A stretch of 64,000 nt of DNA from Kushneria aurantia DSM 21353 (GTDB taxonomy: Bacteria > Pseudomonadota > Gammaproteobacteria > Pseudomonadales > Halomonadaceae), in contig NZ_KB907863.1 of NCBI RefSeq assembly GCF_000382245.1, forward strand, positions 197,442 through 261,441, given 5' to 3'. A program made the translations under genes and the position numbers. Below the pieces are notes generated by a model that saw only the letters and a program-made list of their open reading frames with translations, did no database searches and was not told where the DNA came from. Positions 38,919-48,643 of the stretch are shown here, piece by piece (the stretch's first letter is position 1; every line of letters starts with the position of its first letter).

Positions 38919-40337
38919 ATGCTGAGCTTTACCCTGAACGGCCGCAGCCACTGCTGCCCCGACCCGGCCCCCGGCGTGACGGTGCTGGCGCTGCTGCGCG
39001 AGACCCTGCGGGCGTGCGGCAGCAAGGAGGGCTGCGCCTCGGGCGACTGCGGTGCATGCACCGTCGCCATCGGGGTGCAGCACGAAGACGGCGTGCACTA
39101 CGAGAGTGCCAACGCCTGCATTACGCCCGCCCAGCAGCTCACCGGCTGCCATCTGGTCACCGTCGAGGGGCTCGCCCGTGGTGCGCGGCTGCACCCGGTA
39201 CAGCAGGCGATGGTCGATCATCACGCCAGCCAGTGCGGCTTCTGCACCCCCGGCATTGTCATGAGTCTTTTCTGTCTTTATCACGACGCGCGCATCCGAA
39301 AGATCGACGACCACGCCATCGACACGGCACTGGAGGGCAATCTGTGCCGCTGCACCGGTTACCGCCCGATTCGTGACGCCGCCCGCGCCATGCGCGCCGT
39401 GGAATGGCCACTGGAGCCCCCCGAGACACCGCCGGCCGCCCCCCATGACAGCGGCGGCGGATGGCACTGCCCGGCCGATCTCGCGGCACTGCGCGGCGCG
39501 CTGGCCGAGCACCCCGAAGCGCGACTGATCGCCGGCGGTACCGACCTGATGCTGGAATCAACGCTCGGGCTGGTCGACTTCGAAACGGTGATCGACCTGT
39601 CGCGGATCGCCGAACTGGGGCGCATCGAAGCACAGCCGGACGGCTGGTGGATCGGCGCCGGAGTCCGCTACGCACGGCTGGAACCGCTGTTGGACGAACA
39701 CTATCCCGATTTCGCGGCACTGCTGGCACGGCTGGGCTCGCGCCAGATTCGCAACCGCGCCACCCTGGCCGGCAATCTCGCCAACGCCTCGCCCATCGGC
39801 GACACCCCGCCGGTGCTGCTGGCACTCGACGCCCGGGTGCTGATCGACGGCGCTGATGGCGAGCGTGAAATGGCACTGACGGACTTTTTCATCGACTACC
39901 GCCGCACGGCGCTGGCCGCAGGCGAGTTCCTGCGCGCCGTGTGGCTGCCGCGGCCGGCGCCGGGGCAGCACCTCAGGGTGCACAAGCTGTCGCGCCGCCC
40001 GGCGGACGATATCACCGCCGTGCTGCTGGCGCTGCGCTACCGCCTCGACGACGCCGGCCATCTCCATGAGGTACGTCTCGCCTGCGGCGGCATGTCGCCG
40101 AAACCGCAGCGCGCCCCGACCTGCGAAGCGCTGCTGGAGGGCCAGCGGCTGGCGGCCGAGACGCTGGAAGCGGCCTGCGCGGCGCTGGCCGAGGACTACT
40201 CGCCGATCGACGACGTGCGCGGCAGCCGCGACTACCGGCTGAACGCCGCGGCCAACCTGCTGCGCCGCCACGCGCTACAGCTCTATCAACCGCAGGCAAC
40301 GATCCGCCTCGAGGAGATCGACGCATGCGCCAGCTGA
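38919..40337 (+). CDS. xdhA: Xanthine dehydrogenase small subunit (2Fe-2S and FAD)
   Basis: 472 aa from ATG 38919 (MLSFTLNGRSHCCPDPAPGV); a start 14 codons earlier lacks family support. The first 2Fe-2S cluster uses the Cys run CGSKEGCASGDCGAC (33-47), with a further Cys in ANACITP. The second uses CGFCTPG and CRCTGY. The FAD domain follows from about residue 185 (ARLIAGGTDLMLES, NASPIGDTPPVLLALDA). It passes electrons from the molybdenum subunit to NAD+ or another acceptor. It overlaps xdhB by 13 bases. Confidence 0.95.
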   Translation: MLSFTLNGRSHCCPDPAPGVTVLALLRETLRACGSKEGCASGDCGACTVAIGVQHEDGVHYESANACITPAQQLTGCHLVTVEGLARGARLHPVQQAMVDHHASQCGFCTPGIVMSLFCLYHDARIRKIDDHAIDTALEGNLCRCTGYRPIRDAARAMRAVEWPLEPPETPPAAPHDSGGGWHCPADLAALRGALAEHPEARLIAGGTDLMLESTLGLVDFETVIDLSRIAELGRIEAQPDGWWIGAGVRYARLEPLLDEHYPDFAALLARLGSRQIRNRATLAGNLANASPIGDTPPVLLALDARVLIDGADGEREMALTDFFIDYRRTALAAGEFLRAVWLPRPAPGQHLRVHKLSRRPADDITAVLLALRYRLDDAGHLHEVRLACGGMSPKPQRAPTCEALLEGQRLAAETLEAACAALAEDYSPIDDVRGSRDYRLNAAANLLRRHALQLYQPQATIRLEEIDACAS

Positions 40338-42769
40338 TTCAGCCGCCGTCCCGGGATAACTCCTGCGCATCGCAAACCGACCCCGAACGGGCCGCGCCCC
40401 ACGACAGCGCCAGCGGCCACGTCACCGGCAGCGCCCGCTACATCGATGACCTGATCGAGCCGCAGGGGCTGCTTCACCTCGCGGTGGCGATCAGCCCCCA
40501 TGCCCACGCCCGGATCACCGCCATGACGCTCGACGCCGCGCGCCACGCCCCCGGCGTAGCGGCGGTGCTGACCGCCGCCGACATCCCCGGCCACAACGAG
40601 GTGGGTGCGGTCTATCCCGGCGATCCGCTGCTGGCCGACGGCGAGGTGCGCTACGTGGGCCAGCCGATCGTCGCGGTACTCGCCGACAGCCAGCGCCACG
40701 CCCGCCAGGCGGCAGCGCGGGTCGAGATCGAATTCGAAACGCTGCCCGCCTCTCTCGACCCGCTGAAGGCGATTGCCGAAGGGCTGACGGTGCGCCCCGC
40801 GCACTCCCAGCGTCGCGCCCATGATGAACCCAGCCTGGAGCGCGGCCGCGCCTTCACGGAGAACGTGCAGGAGAGCGGCGATCTTGACGCCGAGCTGGCC
40901 GCAGCGCCCCATCTGCTCGAGGGGCGGCAGTTCATCGGCGGCCAGGAGCACTTCTATCTGGAGGGCCAGATCGCCCTTGCCGAACCCTGGGAGGATGACG
41001 GCATTCGCGTGCTGACCTCCTCGCAGCATCCCAGCGAAGTGCAGAAGATTGTCGCCGAAGTGCTGGGCCTGCCGCTGCACGCCATCGTCGCCGAGGTGCG
41101 CCGCATGGGCGGCGGTTTCGGCGGCAAGGAGAGTCAGGCAGCGGCGCTGGGCGCGCTGGCGGCACTGGGCGTGCAGGCCACCGGGCGCGCGGTGAAGTAC
41201 CGCATGCCACGGGCCATCGATATGCAGGGCACCGGCAAGCGCCACCCCTTCCATAACCGCTGGCGCGTCGGCTTCGACGACAGTGGCCTGCTGCGGGGGG
41301 GCGATATCGAGCTGATCGGCGACTGCGGCTACTCGCCGGATCTTTCCGAAGGCGTGGTCGACCGCGCCATGTTCCACGCCGACAACGCCTACTACCTGGG
41401 CCATGCCCGGGTGACCGGTCACCGCGCCATGACCCATACCGCTTCCAACACCGCCTTTCGCGGCTTTGGCGGCCCGCAGGGCATGATGCCGATCGAGGCG
41501 GCGATGGAGGATATCGCCCGCCATCTGGGTATGGACCCGCTGGATGTGCGCAAGCGCAACCTCTACCGGCCGGGGCGCGACACCACCCACTACGGCCAGC
41601 GGGTCGCGCCGCCGCTGATCGAGACGATCATCGAACAACTGGAGACGAGCAGCGACTATCGCGCCCGGCGCCGGGCGATCACCGCCTTCAATGCCGAAAG
41701 TCCGGTGGTCAAGCGCGGGCTGGCGCTGACGCCGGTCAAGTTCGGTATCTCCTTTACCGCACAGCACCTCAACCAGGCCGGCGCACTGGTGCAGCTCTAC
41801 ACCGACGGCAGCGTGCTGCTCAACCACGGCGGTACCGAGATGGGCCAGGGGCTGCACACCAGGGTGTGCCAGATCGCCGCCCGCGAACTGGGGCTGCCGC
41901 TGTCGAGGGTGCGGATCAGCGCCACCCGCACCGACAAGGTACCCAACACCTCGCCCACCGCCGCCTCCTCGGGGGCTGACCTCAACGGTATGGCGGTATT
42001 CGAGGCCGTTACCACCCTTGCCACGCGGCTATTCGACTTCGCCGCCGAGCACTACGGCGTCGCCCGTGACAGCCTGACGCTGGCCGACGAAAAACTGCTC
42101 GGCAAAGGGCTTGAAATCGGCTGGGACGAGCTGCTGCGGCAGGCCTATCTGGCGCGGGTATCGCTCTCTGCCACCGGTTTTTACGCCACCCCGGAGATTC
42201 ACTACGACCGCGACAGCGGGCGCGGCCAGCCCTTCTACTACTACGCCTGGGGCGCGGCGGTAAGCGAGGTGGCGCTGGATACCCTGACCGGCGAGCACCG
42301 CCTGCTGCGCGTCGATATCCTCCACGACGTGGGCGACTCCCTCAACGAGGCGATCGACCGTGGCCAGATCGAAGGCGGTTTCGTGCAGGGGCTGGGCTGG
42401 CTGACCAGCGAGTCGCTGGCGCGCAACGACGCCGGGCGGCTGCTGAGCGACGGCCCGGCGACCTACAAGATTCCCACCTGCAACGATATTCCACAGGACT
42501 TTCGCGTCGCCCTGCTGACCGGCCACCCCAACTCGAAGGCAACGATCTACCGCTCCAAAGCGGTCGGGGAACCGCCGCTGATGCTCGCCATCTCGGTATG
42601 GGCGGCGCTGCGCGATGCGCTGGCCAGCCTCGGCGACTACCGTTTCAGCGTCGCGCTGGACACCCCGGCCACGCCCGAGCGGCTGCTGACCGCCGCCACA
42701 GCGGCGCGCCGGCGCAGGGCCGCAGGCGAAGCAGCGCCACAGACGTCACCCACGGAAGTCTCGAAGTGA
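40325..42769 (+). CDS. xdhB: Xanthine dehydrogenase molybdopterin-binding subunit
   Basis: 814 aa, normal for the large subunit of the two-subunit bacterial enzyme. The molybdopterin-binding region includes RRMGGGFGGKESQAA, AFRGFGGPQGM and the catalytic-end motif KAVGEPPLMLAIS, which contains the active-site Glu. It hydroxylates hypoxanthine and xanthine to urate. Its stop overlaps the xdhC start as GTGA. The tight overlaps with xdhA and xdhC imply one operon. Confidence 0.96.
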   Translation: MRQLIQPPSRDNSCASQTDPERAAPHDSASGHVTGSARYIDDLIEPQGLLHLAVAISPHAHARITAMTLDAARHAPGVAAVLTAADIPGHNEVGAVYPGDPLLADGEVRYVGQPIVAVLADSQRHARQAAARVEIEFETLPASLDPLKAIAEGLTVRPAHSQRRAHDEPSLERGRAFTENVQESGDLDAELAAAPHLLEGRQFIGGQEHFYLEGQIALAEPWEDDGIRVLTSSQHPSEVQKIVAEVLGLPLHAIVAEVRRMGGGFGGKESQAAALGALAALGVQATGRAVKYRMPRAIDMQGTGKRHPFHNRWRVGFDDSGLLRGGDIELIGDCGYSPDLSEGVVDRAMFHADNAYYLGHARVTGHRAMTHTASNTAFRGFGGPQGMMPIEAAMEDIARHLGMDPLDVRKRNLYRPGRDTTHYGQRVAPPLIETIIEQLETSSDYRARRRAITAFNAESPVVKRGLALTPVKFGISFTAQHLNQAGALVQLYTDGSVLLNHGGTEMGQGLHTRVCQIAARELGLPLSRVRISATRTDKVPNTSPTAASSGADLNGMAVFEAVTTLATRLFDFAAEHYGVARDSLTLADEKLLGKGLEIGWDELLRQAYLARVSLSATGFYATPEIHYDRDSGRGQPFYYYAWGAAVSEVALDTLTGEHRLLRVDILHDVGDSLNEAIDRGQIEGGFVQGLGWLTSESLARNDAGRLLSDGPATYKIPTCNDIPQDFRVALLTGHPNSKATIYRSKAVGEPPLMLAISVWAALRDALASLGDYRFSVALDTPATPERLLTAATAARRRRAAGEAAPQTSPTEVSK

Positions 42770-43647
42770 GCCGCTGGTACGACGCTCTCGCCGCCTGCCG
42801 CCACGCCGCCACGCCCCATGTGCAGGCACAGGTGGTCTCCGCCGCCGGCTCGACCCCGCGCGAGCCCGGCGCGCAGATGGTGATCACCGCAGAGCACCAC
42901 TTCGATACGCTGGGCGGCGGGCGCTTCGAGCAGCAGGTGATCGACGCCGCCCGCGCCCTGCTGCGCGAGGGGCGCGAAGCGGTACAGCTGGAGCATTTTG
43001 CGCTGGGGGTACGCGCCGGCCAGTGCTGCGGCGGGCAGATCAGCGTACTGCTGAGCGCCTGGCCGGGGCCGCGCTGCCATCTGGCGCTGTTCGGCGCCGG
43101 TCATGTGGGCCGCGCGGTGGCGCGCCAGGCGGCACTGCTCAACTGGCCGCTGGCGTGGTTCGACTCGCGTCGTGACATCGAGCCGCCGCTGGCCGCGGAC
43201 AGCGGCTGTCAGCCGGATGTCGACGTCGAGGCGCAGGTCGCGCACCTGCGCCCCGGTGCCCATGTGCTGGTGATGACCCACGACCACGGTGAGGACGAAC
43301 GGCTGATCGCTGCGCTGCTGCACCGGCAGCAGCGCAGCGACGACATCGCCTCTATCGGTCTGATCGGCTCGGAAACCAAGTGGGCGCGCTTTCGCCACCG
43401 CTTGCGCGATGCCGGCTTCGATGACGCAAGCCTGGCGCGGGTACGCTGCCCGGTGGGGCTGGCCGGCGCCCGCGGCAAACGCCCGGAGGAGATCGCGCTG
43501 GCGATCGCCGCCGAACTGGCCGGCATGACGCCGGAGGACGACAGAACAGTGCTGCGCGGCCTCGACGCCGAGACAATGGCGGGACTCGAGCAAAAGCCGA
43601 CGCAGAAAGACGCATCAAAACGCCAGAGCGACCGGAACACGCCATGA
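42766..43647 (+). CDS. xdhC: Xanthine dehydrogenase accessory protein XdhC
   Basis: 293 aa from GTG 42766, which overlaps the xdhB stop; the upstream extension to 42598 lies inside xdhB and is rejected. The XdhC/CoxI domain shows VVSAAGSTPREPGAQMVI, LGGGRFEQQVIDAARALL and GQCCGGQISVLL with its Cys pair. A Rossmann-like domain follows (LALFGAGHVGRAVARQAALL, LIGSETKWARFRHRL). XdhC binds the molybdenum cofactor, promotes its sulfuration and inserts it into XdhB. Confidence 0.94.
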   Translation: MSRWYDALAACRHAATPHVQAQVVSAAGSTPREPGAQMVITAEHHFDTLGGGRFEQQVIDAARALLREGREAVQLEHFALGVRAGQCCGGQISVLLSAWPGPRCHLALFGAGHVGRAVARQAALLNWPLAWFDSRRDIEPPLAADSGCQPDVDVEAQVAHLRPGAHVLVMTHDHGEDERLIAALLHRQQRSDDIASIGLIGSETKWARFRHRLRDAGFDDASLARVRCPVGLAGARGKRPEEIALAIAAELAGMTPEDDRTVLRGLDAETMAGLEQKPTQKDASKRQSDRNTP

Positions 43648-44948
43648 ACGAACGTCACGCCCTGCGCGGCATGATTTTACATTTCACTGACGATCCGGGC
43701 GTCGACGACACGCCGCGCGACGGCAGCTGCCATTTTTACCCCGACGGCCTGGTGGTGATCGAAAACGGCCTGATCGTGCGCTGCGGCAGTGCCGCCGAGC
43801 TGCTGACCACGCTGCCGGATGACACAGCCGTCAGCCACTACCCGGGCCAACTGATCATGCCCGGTTTTATCGACCCGCACCTGCACTACAGCCAGCTCGA
43901 TATCATGGCCTCCTACGGGCGCCAGCTGCTCGACTGGCTGCAGACCTACACCTTCCCCGAGGAGAGCCGCCTCAACCAACGGGCTTACGCCGACGACATC
44001 GCCCGCGCTTTTATCGAGCAGATGCTGGCCAACGGCGTGACCAGCGCGCTGGCCTTCTGCACCAGCCACCCGCACTCGGTCGATGCGCTGTTCGAGGCCG
44101 CCGCGCCCTTCGACCTGCGCCTGCTGGCGGGCAAGGTGATGATGGACCGCCACGCGCCGCCGGCGCTGTGTGACACCGCCGAGCGCGGCGAGCGCGACAG
44201 CCGCGCGCTGATCGAGCGCTGGCACGGCCGCGGCCGCTTTGAAGTCGCGATCACGCCGCGCTTCGCCCCCACCTCCAGCCCCGCGCAGCTCGCCGCCACG
44301 CAGCGGCTGGCCGATGACTATCCGGGGCTGGTGATTCAGACCCATCTTGCGGAGAACCGCAACGAAGTGGCCTGGGTCGGCGAGCTGTTTCCCGCCGAGC
44401 GCGACTACCTGGCGGTTTACGAGCGCTTCGGGCTGGTGCGCCCACGGGCGATTTTCGCCCACGGCATCCATATCGACGACGAGGTGCGCGCAAGGCTTGC
44501 CGACGCCGGCGGCGCCATCGCCTTCTGCCCCTCCTCCAACCTGTTTCTCGGCAGCGGCCTGTTCGACTGGCACGCCGCCCGACGCCGGGGCGTCAGTGTC
44601 GCTATCGCCAGCGACATCGGCGGCGGGCCGGGGCTTTCGCCCTTCACCACCCTGGCCGACGCCTATAAGGTAAGCCAATTGACCGACCAGCCGCTGACGC
44701 CCTGGCAGGCGTTCTACGCCCATACCCTGGGCAACGCCCGCACCCTGGGCATTGACGGCTTCGTGGGCAGTTTCGAACCGGGCAGGGAGGCCGATATCGT
44801 CATCCTCGACCCGGCGGCCACGCCCATGCTGGCGCGCAAGGAGCGCCGCGCGCCGGCGCCCGCAGAGCGGCTTTTCAACCTGATGATGCTGGGCGATGAG
44901 CGCTGCGTGACGGCGACCCGAATAAAAGGAAGAAAGGTGTTCGGCTGA
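43644..44948 (+). CDS. guaD: Guanine deaminase
   Basis: 434 aa, starting as ATGA over the xdhC stop. Amidohydrolase-superfamily metal motifs are present: DPHLHYSQ, QTHLAENRNE, HGIHI and SDIGGGPGLSPF. The stretch YGRQLLDWLQTYTFPEES is specific to guanine deaminase rather than other cytosine/atrazine deaminases. It converts guanine to xanthine and feeds XdhAB directly, which explains its place at the end of the xdh genes. Confidence 0.95.
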   Translation: MNERHALRGMILHFTDDPGVDDTPRDGSCHFYPDGLVVIENGLIVRCGSAAELLTTLPDDTAVSHYPGQLIMPGFIDPHLHYSQLDIMASYGRQLLDWLQTYTFPEESRLNQRAYADDIARAFIEQMLANGVTSALAFCTSHPHSVDALFEAAAPFDLRLLAGKVMMDRHAPPALCDTAERGERDSRALIERWHGRGRFEVAITPRFAPTSSPAQLAATQRLADDYPGLVIQTHLAENRNEVAWVGELFPAERDYLAVYERFGLVRPRAIFAHGIHIDDEVRARLADAGGAIAFCPSSNLFLGSGLFDWHAARRRGVSVAIASDIGGGPGLSPFTTLADAYKVSQLTDQPLTPWQAFYAHTLGNARTLGIDGFVGSFEPGREADIVILDPAATPMLARKERRAPAPAERLFNLMMLGDERCVTATRIKGRKVFG

Positions 44949-45012
44949 ACCCGAAGACCTCAAGCCAGAACTCGCAATCCGGTTCAACAACAACACCCCG
45001 GCAGGAGACATC

Positions 45013-46398
45013 ATGCACGACAACGAGCTGCTGTTTCGCCACGGCGACCGGCCACCGTTTCATACCTCGGCCCTGGTCGCCTTCCAGCATGTGCTGGCCT
45101 GCTTCGTGGCGATCATCGCCCCCACCATCATCATTACCGGCGCCCTGGGGCTGGAGGCCGAGGCGCCGTGGCTGGTCAGCATGGCGCTGCTGATATCGGG
45201 CGTCAGCACCATGATCCAGACGCATCGCTTCGGGCCGCTGGGCTCGGGGCTTTTGTGCGTGCAGGGCACCAGCTTTTCATTCGTGGCGGCGCTGATCTCC
45301 GCCGGCATGATCGCCCGCCAGGCCGGCGCTTCGGATCGCGAGGTACTGGCGGTGCTGTTCGGTATCTGCATCGCCGGCAGCCTGATCGAGATCGTCCTCG
45401 GCGGCTTTCTGCACTATCTGCGCCGGGTGATCACCCCCACCGTGACCGGCGTGGTGGTCACTTTGATCGGCCTGAGCCTGATCAGCGTGGGCGTCACCGA
45501 CATCGCCGGTGGCCCCGGTGCCGAGAACCCCGGCAACCCGCTTGACCTGCTGATGGCGGCGATCGTGATCGGCGTGGTGCTCGCCTGCCAGCTCAGCCGC
45601 CATCCGCTGCTGCGCGTCGGCTCGGTGTTCGTGGGCCTGGTAGCGGGCTGCCTGGCCGCTGCGGTGATGGGACGGCTGAGCCTCGGCGGGCTGGCCGACA
45701 CGCCGCTCTTCCAGCTGCCGCAGCCGCTGCGCTACGGACTGGGCTTCGATTTTGCCGCCTTCATTCCGGTGGCCTTCATCTATGTGATCACCGCCATCGA
45801 AACGGTGGGCGATCTGACCGGCTCATCGCGCGCCTCGCACATGCCCACCAGCGGCGTCGACTATCAGCGCCGCATCCGCGGCGGGGTGCTGGCCGACGGT
45901 GTCAACTCGATGCTGGCCGGGCTTTTCAATACCTTCCCCAATACCACCTTCAGCCAGAACACCGGAGTGATTCATCTGACCGGCGTGGCGAGCCGCTATA
46001 TCGGCCTGTTCGTGGGCGGCATTCTGATCATTCTGGGGCTCTTCCCGGCGCTTGGCGCGGTACTGCAGTCGATCCCGCGGCCGGTGCTGGGGGCCGCCAC
46101 CACGCTGATGTTCGGGCTGATCGCGGTGTCGGGCATCCGCATGCTGGCGGAGCAGCGCATGACGCGCAAAAGAGTCATGATCATTGCCCTGTCGCTGGGT
46201 GCCGGGCTGGGCGTGGAGCTGGTGCCGGCGGTGCTGGCCGGACTGCCGGAAATGGCGCAGCGCATCTTCTCGTCGTCGATCACCACTGGCGGACTGCTGG
46301 CGATCCTGATGCATCTGATTCTGCCGGAAAACGAGGTCACCGAAGATGAGAAGAGCGGGACCGAAGCCGAACGGCCGCAGCCCCCGGAAAGCGCCTGA
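45013..46398 (+). CDS. NCS2-family purine permease (xanthine/urate type)
   Basis: 461 aa with about 13-14 helices. NCS2 signatures are FQHVLACF in helix 1, GLLCVQGTSFSF and the C-terminal motif AITAIETVGDLTG (VITAIETVGDLTGSSRAS). The GTSFSF segment and the position behind guaD favour a xanthine or urate permease rather than uracil. It probably exchanges H+ with substrate. It lies 64 bases after guaD and may be its last cotranscribed gene. Confidence 0.88.
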   Translation: MHDNELLFRHGDRPPFHTSALVAFQHVLACFVAIIAPTIIITGALGLEAEAPWLVSMALLISGVSTMIQTHRFGPLGSGLLCVQGTSFSFVAALISAGMIARQAGASDREVLAVLFGICIAGSLIEIVLGGFLHYLRRVITPTVTGVVVTLIGLSLISVGVTDIAGGPGAENPGNPLDLLMAAIVIGVVLACQLSRHPLLRVGSVFVGLVAGCLAAAVMGRLSLGGLADTPLFQLPQPLRYGLGFDFAAFIPVAFIYVITAIETVGDLTGSSRASHMPTSGVDYQRRIRGGVLADGVNSMLAGLFNTFPNTTFSQNTGVIHLTGVASRYIGLFVGGILIILGLFPALGAVLQSIPRPVLGAATTLMFGLIAVSGIRMLAEQRMTRKRVMIIALSLGAGLGVELVPAVLAGLPEMAQRIFSSSITTGGLLAILMHLILPENEVTEDEKSGTEAERPQPPESA

Positions 46399-46415
46399 AA
46401 CCGCAGGCGCCACTC

Positions 46416-46748
46416 TCAGCTGCCGCGGTAGACGCTGTACGCCCAGGGGGTCACCAGCAGCGGTACGTGGTAGCGCTGGCCGCGCTCCAGTACCACCTCT
46501 ACCGGCACGCGGTCGAGAAAGGGGCTTTCGACGCCGGCGGCGAGAAAGTAGTCGCGGACGTGAAACACCAGCCGGTAGTGGCCGCCGTCGCCGCCGCCGT
46601 TGAGCAGCGGCGCGTCCAGCCGGCCATCGGCGTTGGTCTGTACGGTCAGATTCGGCTCGCTGTCGCCGTGGGCAACCAGCGATACCGTCATGCCCGCTGC
46701 CGGGCGACCGTGGCACTGATCGAGAACATGGGTGGTAAGCGTGGGCAT
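46416..46748 (-). CDS. uraH: 5-hydroxyisourate hydrolase
   Basis: 110 aa, the usual size of this transthyretin-like enzyme. The N-terminal TTHVLDQ with His7, the mid RLVFHVRDYF region and the C-terminal signature YRGS (107-110) are all present; YRGS separates it from transthyretin. It hydrolyses 5-hydroxyisourate to OHCU, the step before UraD. It is divergent from uraD across a 120-base control region and convergent with the permease, 17 bases away. Confidence 0.94.
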   Translation of the reverse strand: MPTLTTHVLDQCHGRPAAGMTVSLVAHGDSEPNLTVQTNADGRLDAPLLNGGGDGGHYRLVFHVRDYFLAAGVESPFLDRVPVEVVLERGQRYHVPLLVTPWAYSVYRGS

Positions 46749-46868
46749 GTGTCGCTTCCTTCTTTACATTTATTATCAGGCAGAGAAACACGTACTCATT
46801 AAGAATAACAGGCCACCAACCTGTAACCCTTGTCTCAACGGCCATTGACCTACAATCGGAGCCTGCCA

Positions 46869-47369
46869 ATGAGCCCTACCCTCGAGCAACTCAACAGTCT
46901 GCCTGCCGACGAGTTCGTCGACGCCCTGAAAGGCGTCTACGAATACTCGCCCTGGGTGGCGCAAGCCGTCGAACCGTTACGCCCCTTCGAGAGCGAGCGT
47001 ACGCTTCATGCCGCCATGCAGAACGCCGTCGACAACGCCACGCCGGAGACACAATTGGCGCTGATCCGCGCCCATCCGGAACTCGGCCAGCGTCAGCGCG
47101 ATAATCTCACCGCGGCCTCGCGCCGCGAGCAACAGAGCGCCGGACTGGACGGCGAGGACCAGCGCGTCGCCACTCTGATCACCCTCAACCAGCGCTATCA
47201 CGAGCGCCACGGCTTTCCCTTCGTTATCGCCGTGCGCGGACTGACGCTGGAAGCGGTGCTGGAAGCGCTGGAGACACGTCTACCCCGCGACAGCGACACC
47301 GAGATGAGCGAGGCTATCGCACAGATCGGCCTTATCGCGCGGGGGCGACTGAATGAAATGCTCGGCTGA
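46869..47369 (+). CDS. uraD: 2-oxo-4-hydroxy-4-carboxy-5-ureidoimidazoline (OHCU) decarboxylase
   Basis: 166 aa from ATG 46869, with GGAG 7-10 bases upstream. The catalytic histidine is H69 in RAHPELGQRQ, and RYHERHGFPFVIAVRG is the family's substrate-binding segment. It makes S-allantoin from OHCU. Its stop is 9 bases from the convergent allC stop. Confidence 0.94.
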   Translation: MSPTLEQLNSLPADEFVDALKGVYEYSPWVAQAVEPLRPFESERTLHAAMQNAVDNATPETQLALIRAHPELGQRQRDNLTAASRREQQSAGLDGEDQRVATLITLNQRYHERHGFPFVIAVRGLTLEAVLEALETRLPRDSDTEMSEAIAQIGLIARGRLNEMLG

Positions 47370-47378
47370 AGCCGCCCC

Positions 47379-48641
47379 TCAGCCTTCGGCGATCGAGCGC
47401 ACCGCCAGACCCATGGCATCCAGCGCGGCGGCCACATCATCCTCGCGCACCGACTCGTCCGGGTGATGGCTGAGCCCGCCGCGACAGCGCACGAACAGCA
47501 TGGCGATATCGCACAGCCCGGCAACCGCCATGCCGTCATGACCGGCGCCGCTGGCAAGACGCAGCGAACTGCCGGCGGCCTGTTCGACGGCGCTGTCGAG
47601 GCGCTCGCACAGCCAGCCGGCGCACTGTACCGCCGGCGCACTGTGGGTCTCGCGCCACGCCACGCTCAGGCCGCGCTGGTCGGCGATATTACCGATCGTC
47701 TCCTCGATCGCCTCGATCACCCGGTCACGGCTGGTGTCCCTGTCGCTGCGAATATCGAGGCTCATGGTCACCCCGGCGGGAATCACGTTGACCGCGCCGG
47801 GGGTGACCGACAGCTGCCCGACGGTGGCCACCACGTCGTCGGCGGCGCGCGCCAGCGCCTCAATGGCGATGACGGCCTCGGAGGCGCCGCACAGCGCATC
47901 GTGGCGCAGCGCGAAGGGCGTGGTACCGGCGTGGCCGGCGCGCCCGCCGAGGCTGATTTCGAAGCGCCGTGCGCCGGCAATTGACGTCACCACCCCCAGC
48001 GGCAGGTCGCGATCTTCCAACTGCGGACCCTGCTCGATGTGGGCTTCCAGATAGGCCATGACGGAACCCGGCGGCCGCGCCGCCTCGGCTACCCGCGCGC
48101 GGTCGAGGCCGAACTGTTCAAACGCCTCGCCCAGGCTGGCGCCCTCGCGCCCCACCAGCTGCCACCAGCGCTGCTGCCAGCCGCCGGCAATCGCCAGGCT
48201 ACCGAACAGCGCGGTGCCGTAGCGGGTGCCCTCCTCGTCGGCGAAGGCGATCACCTCGACGGCATGACGCAGCCGCTCGCCGCGAGCGTGCAGGCGCGCC
48301 ACCACGCCGATCGCCAGCAGCACGCCGAGAATACCGTCATAGCGCCCGGCGTTGACCACCGTATCCAGATGCGACCCCAGCAGCAGTGCCGGCAGTTCGG
48401 GCTCGCGGCCTTCATAGCGCCCGCACAGATTGCCCACCGCGTCCTGCCAGACCGTCATGCCGGCAGCAGCCATCCACTCCCCCGCCAGCCGATTGGCGGC
48501 AGCGTGCTCGGCAGAGAGATAGACCCGTTCGATATGATCCTTGCTGGCCGACAGGGCGGCCAAGGCGTCGCAGGCGTCAAGAATGGCGCCGGCATCCATC
48601 AGCGGCGGCCTGGCACCGGCGACGGGGTGTGACTCGGTCAT
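47379..48641 (-). CDS. allC: Allantoate amidohydrolase (M20 family)
   Basis: 420 aa. M20/hydantoinase-type metal motifs: LLLGSHLDTVVNAGRYDG, AFADEEGTRYG, AHIEQGPQLE and SGAGHDGMAVA. The dimerisation domain lies between. It hydrolyses allantoate to ureidoglycine, CO2 and ammonia. N-carbamoyl amino acid hydrolases have the same motifs, so the choice rests on the neighbours. pucG ends two bases upstream on the same strand, so the two are cotranscribed. Confidence 0.88.
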   Translation of the reverse strand: MTESHPVAGARPPLMDAGAILDACDALAALSASKDHIERVYLSAEHAAANRLAGEWMAAAGMTVWQDAVGNLCGRYEGREPELPALLLGSHLDTVVNAGRYDGILGVLLAIGVVARLHARGERLRHAVEVIAFADEEGTRYGTALFGSLAIAGGWQQRWWQLVGREGASLGEAFEQFGLDRARVAEAARPPGSVMAYLEAHIEQGPQLEDRDLPLGVVTSIAGARRFEISLGGRAGHAGTTPFALRHDALCGASEAVIAIEALARAADDVVATVGQLSVTPGAVNVIPAGVTMSLDIRSDRDTSRDRVIEAIEETIGNIADQRGLSVAWRETHSAPAVQCAGWLCERLDSAVEQAAGSSLRLASGAGHDGMAVAGLCDIAMLFVRCRGGLSHHPDESVREDDVAAALDAMGLAVRSIAEG

Positions 48642-48643
48642 GC

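Noticed and set aside
45823..46869. A 348-codon minus-strand frame across uraH and the permease end
   Set aside because: It overlaps the secure uraH and permease genes and shows only arginine-rich shadow sequence.
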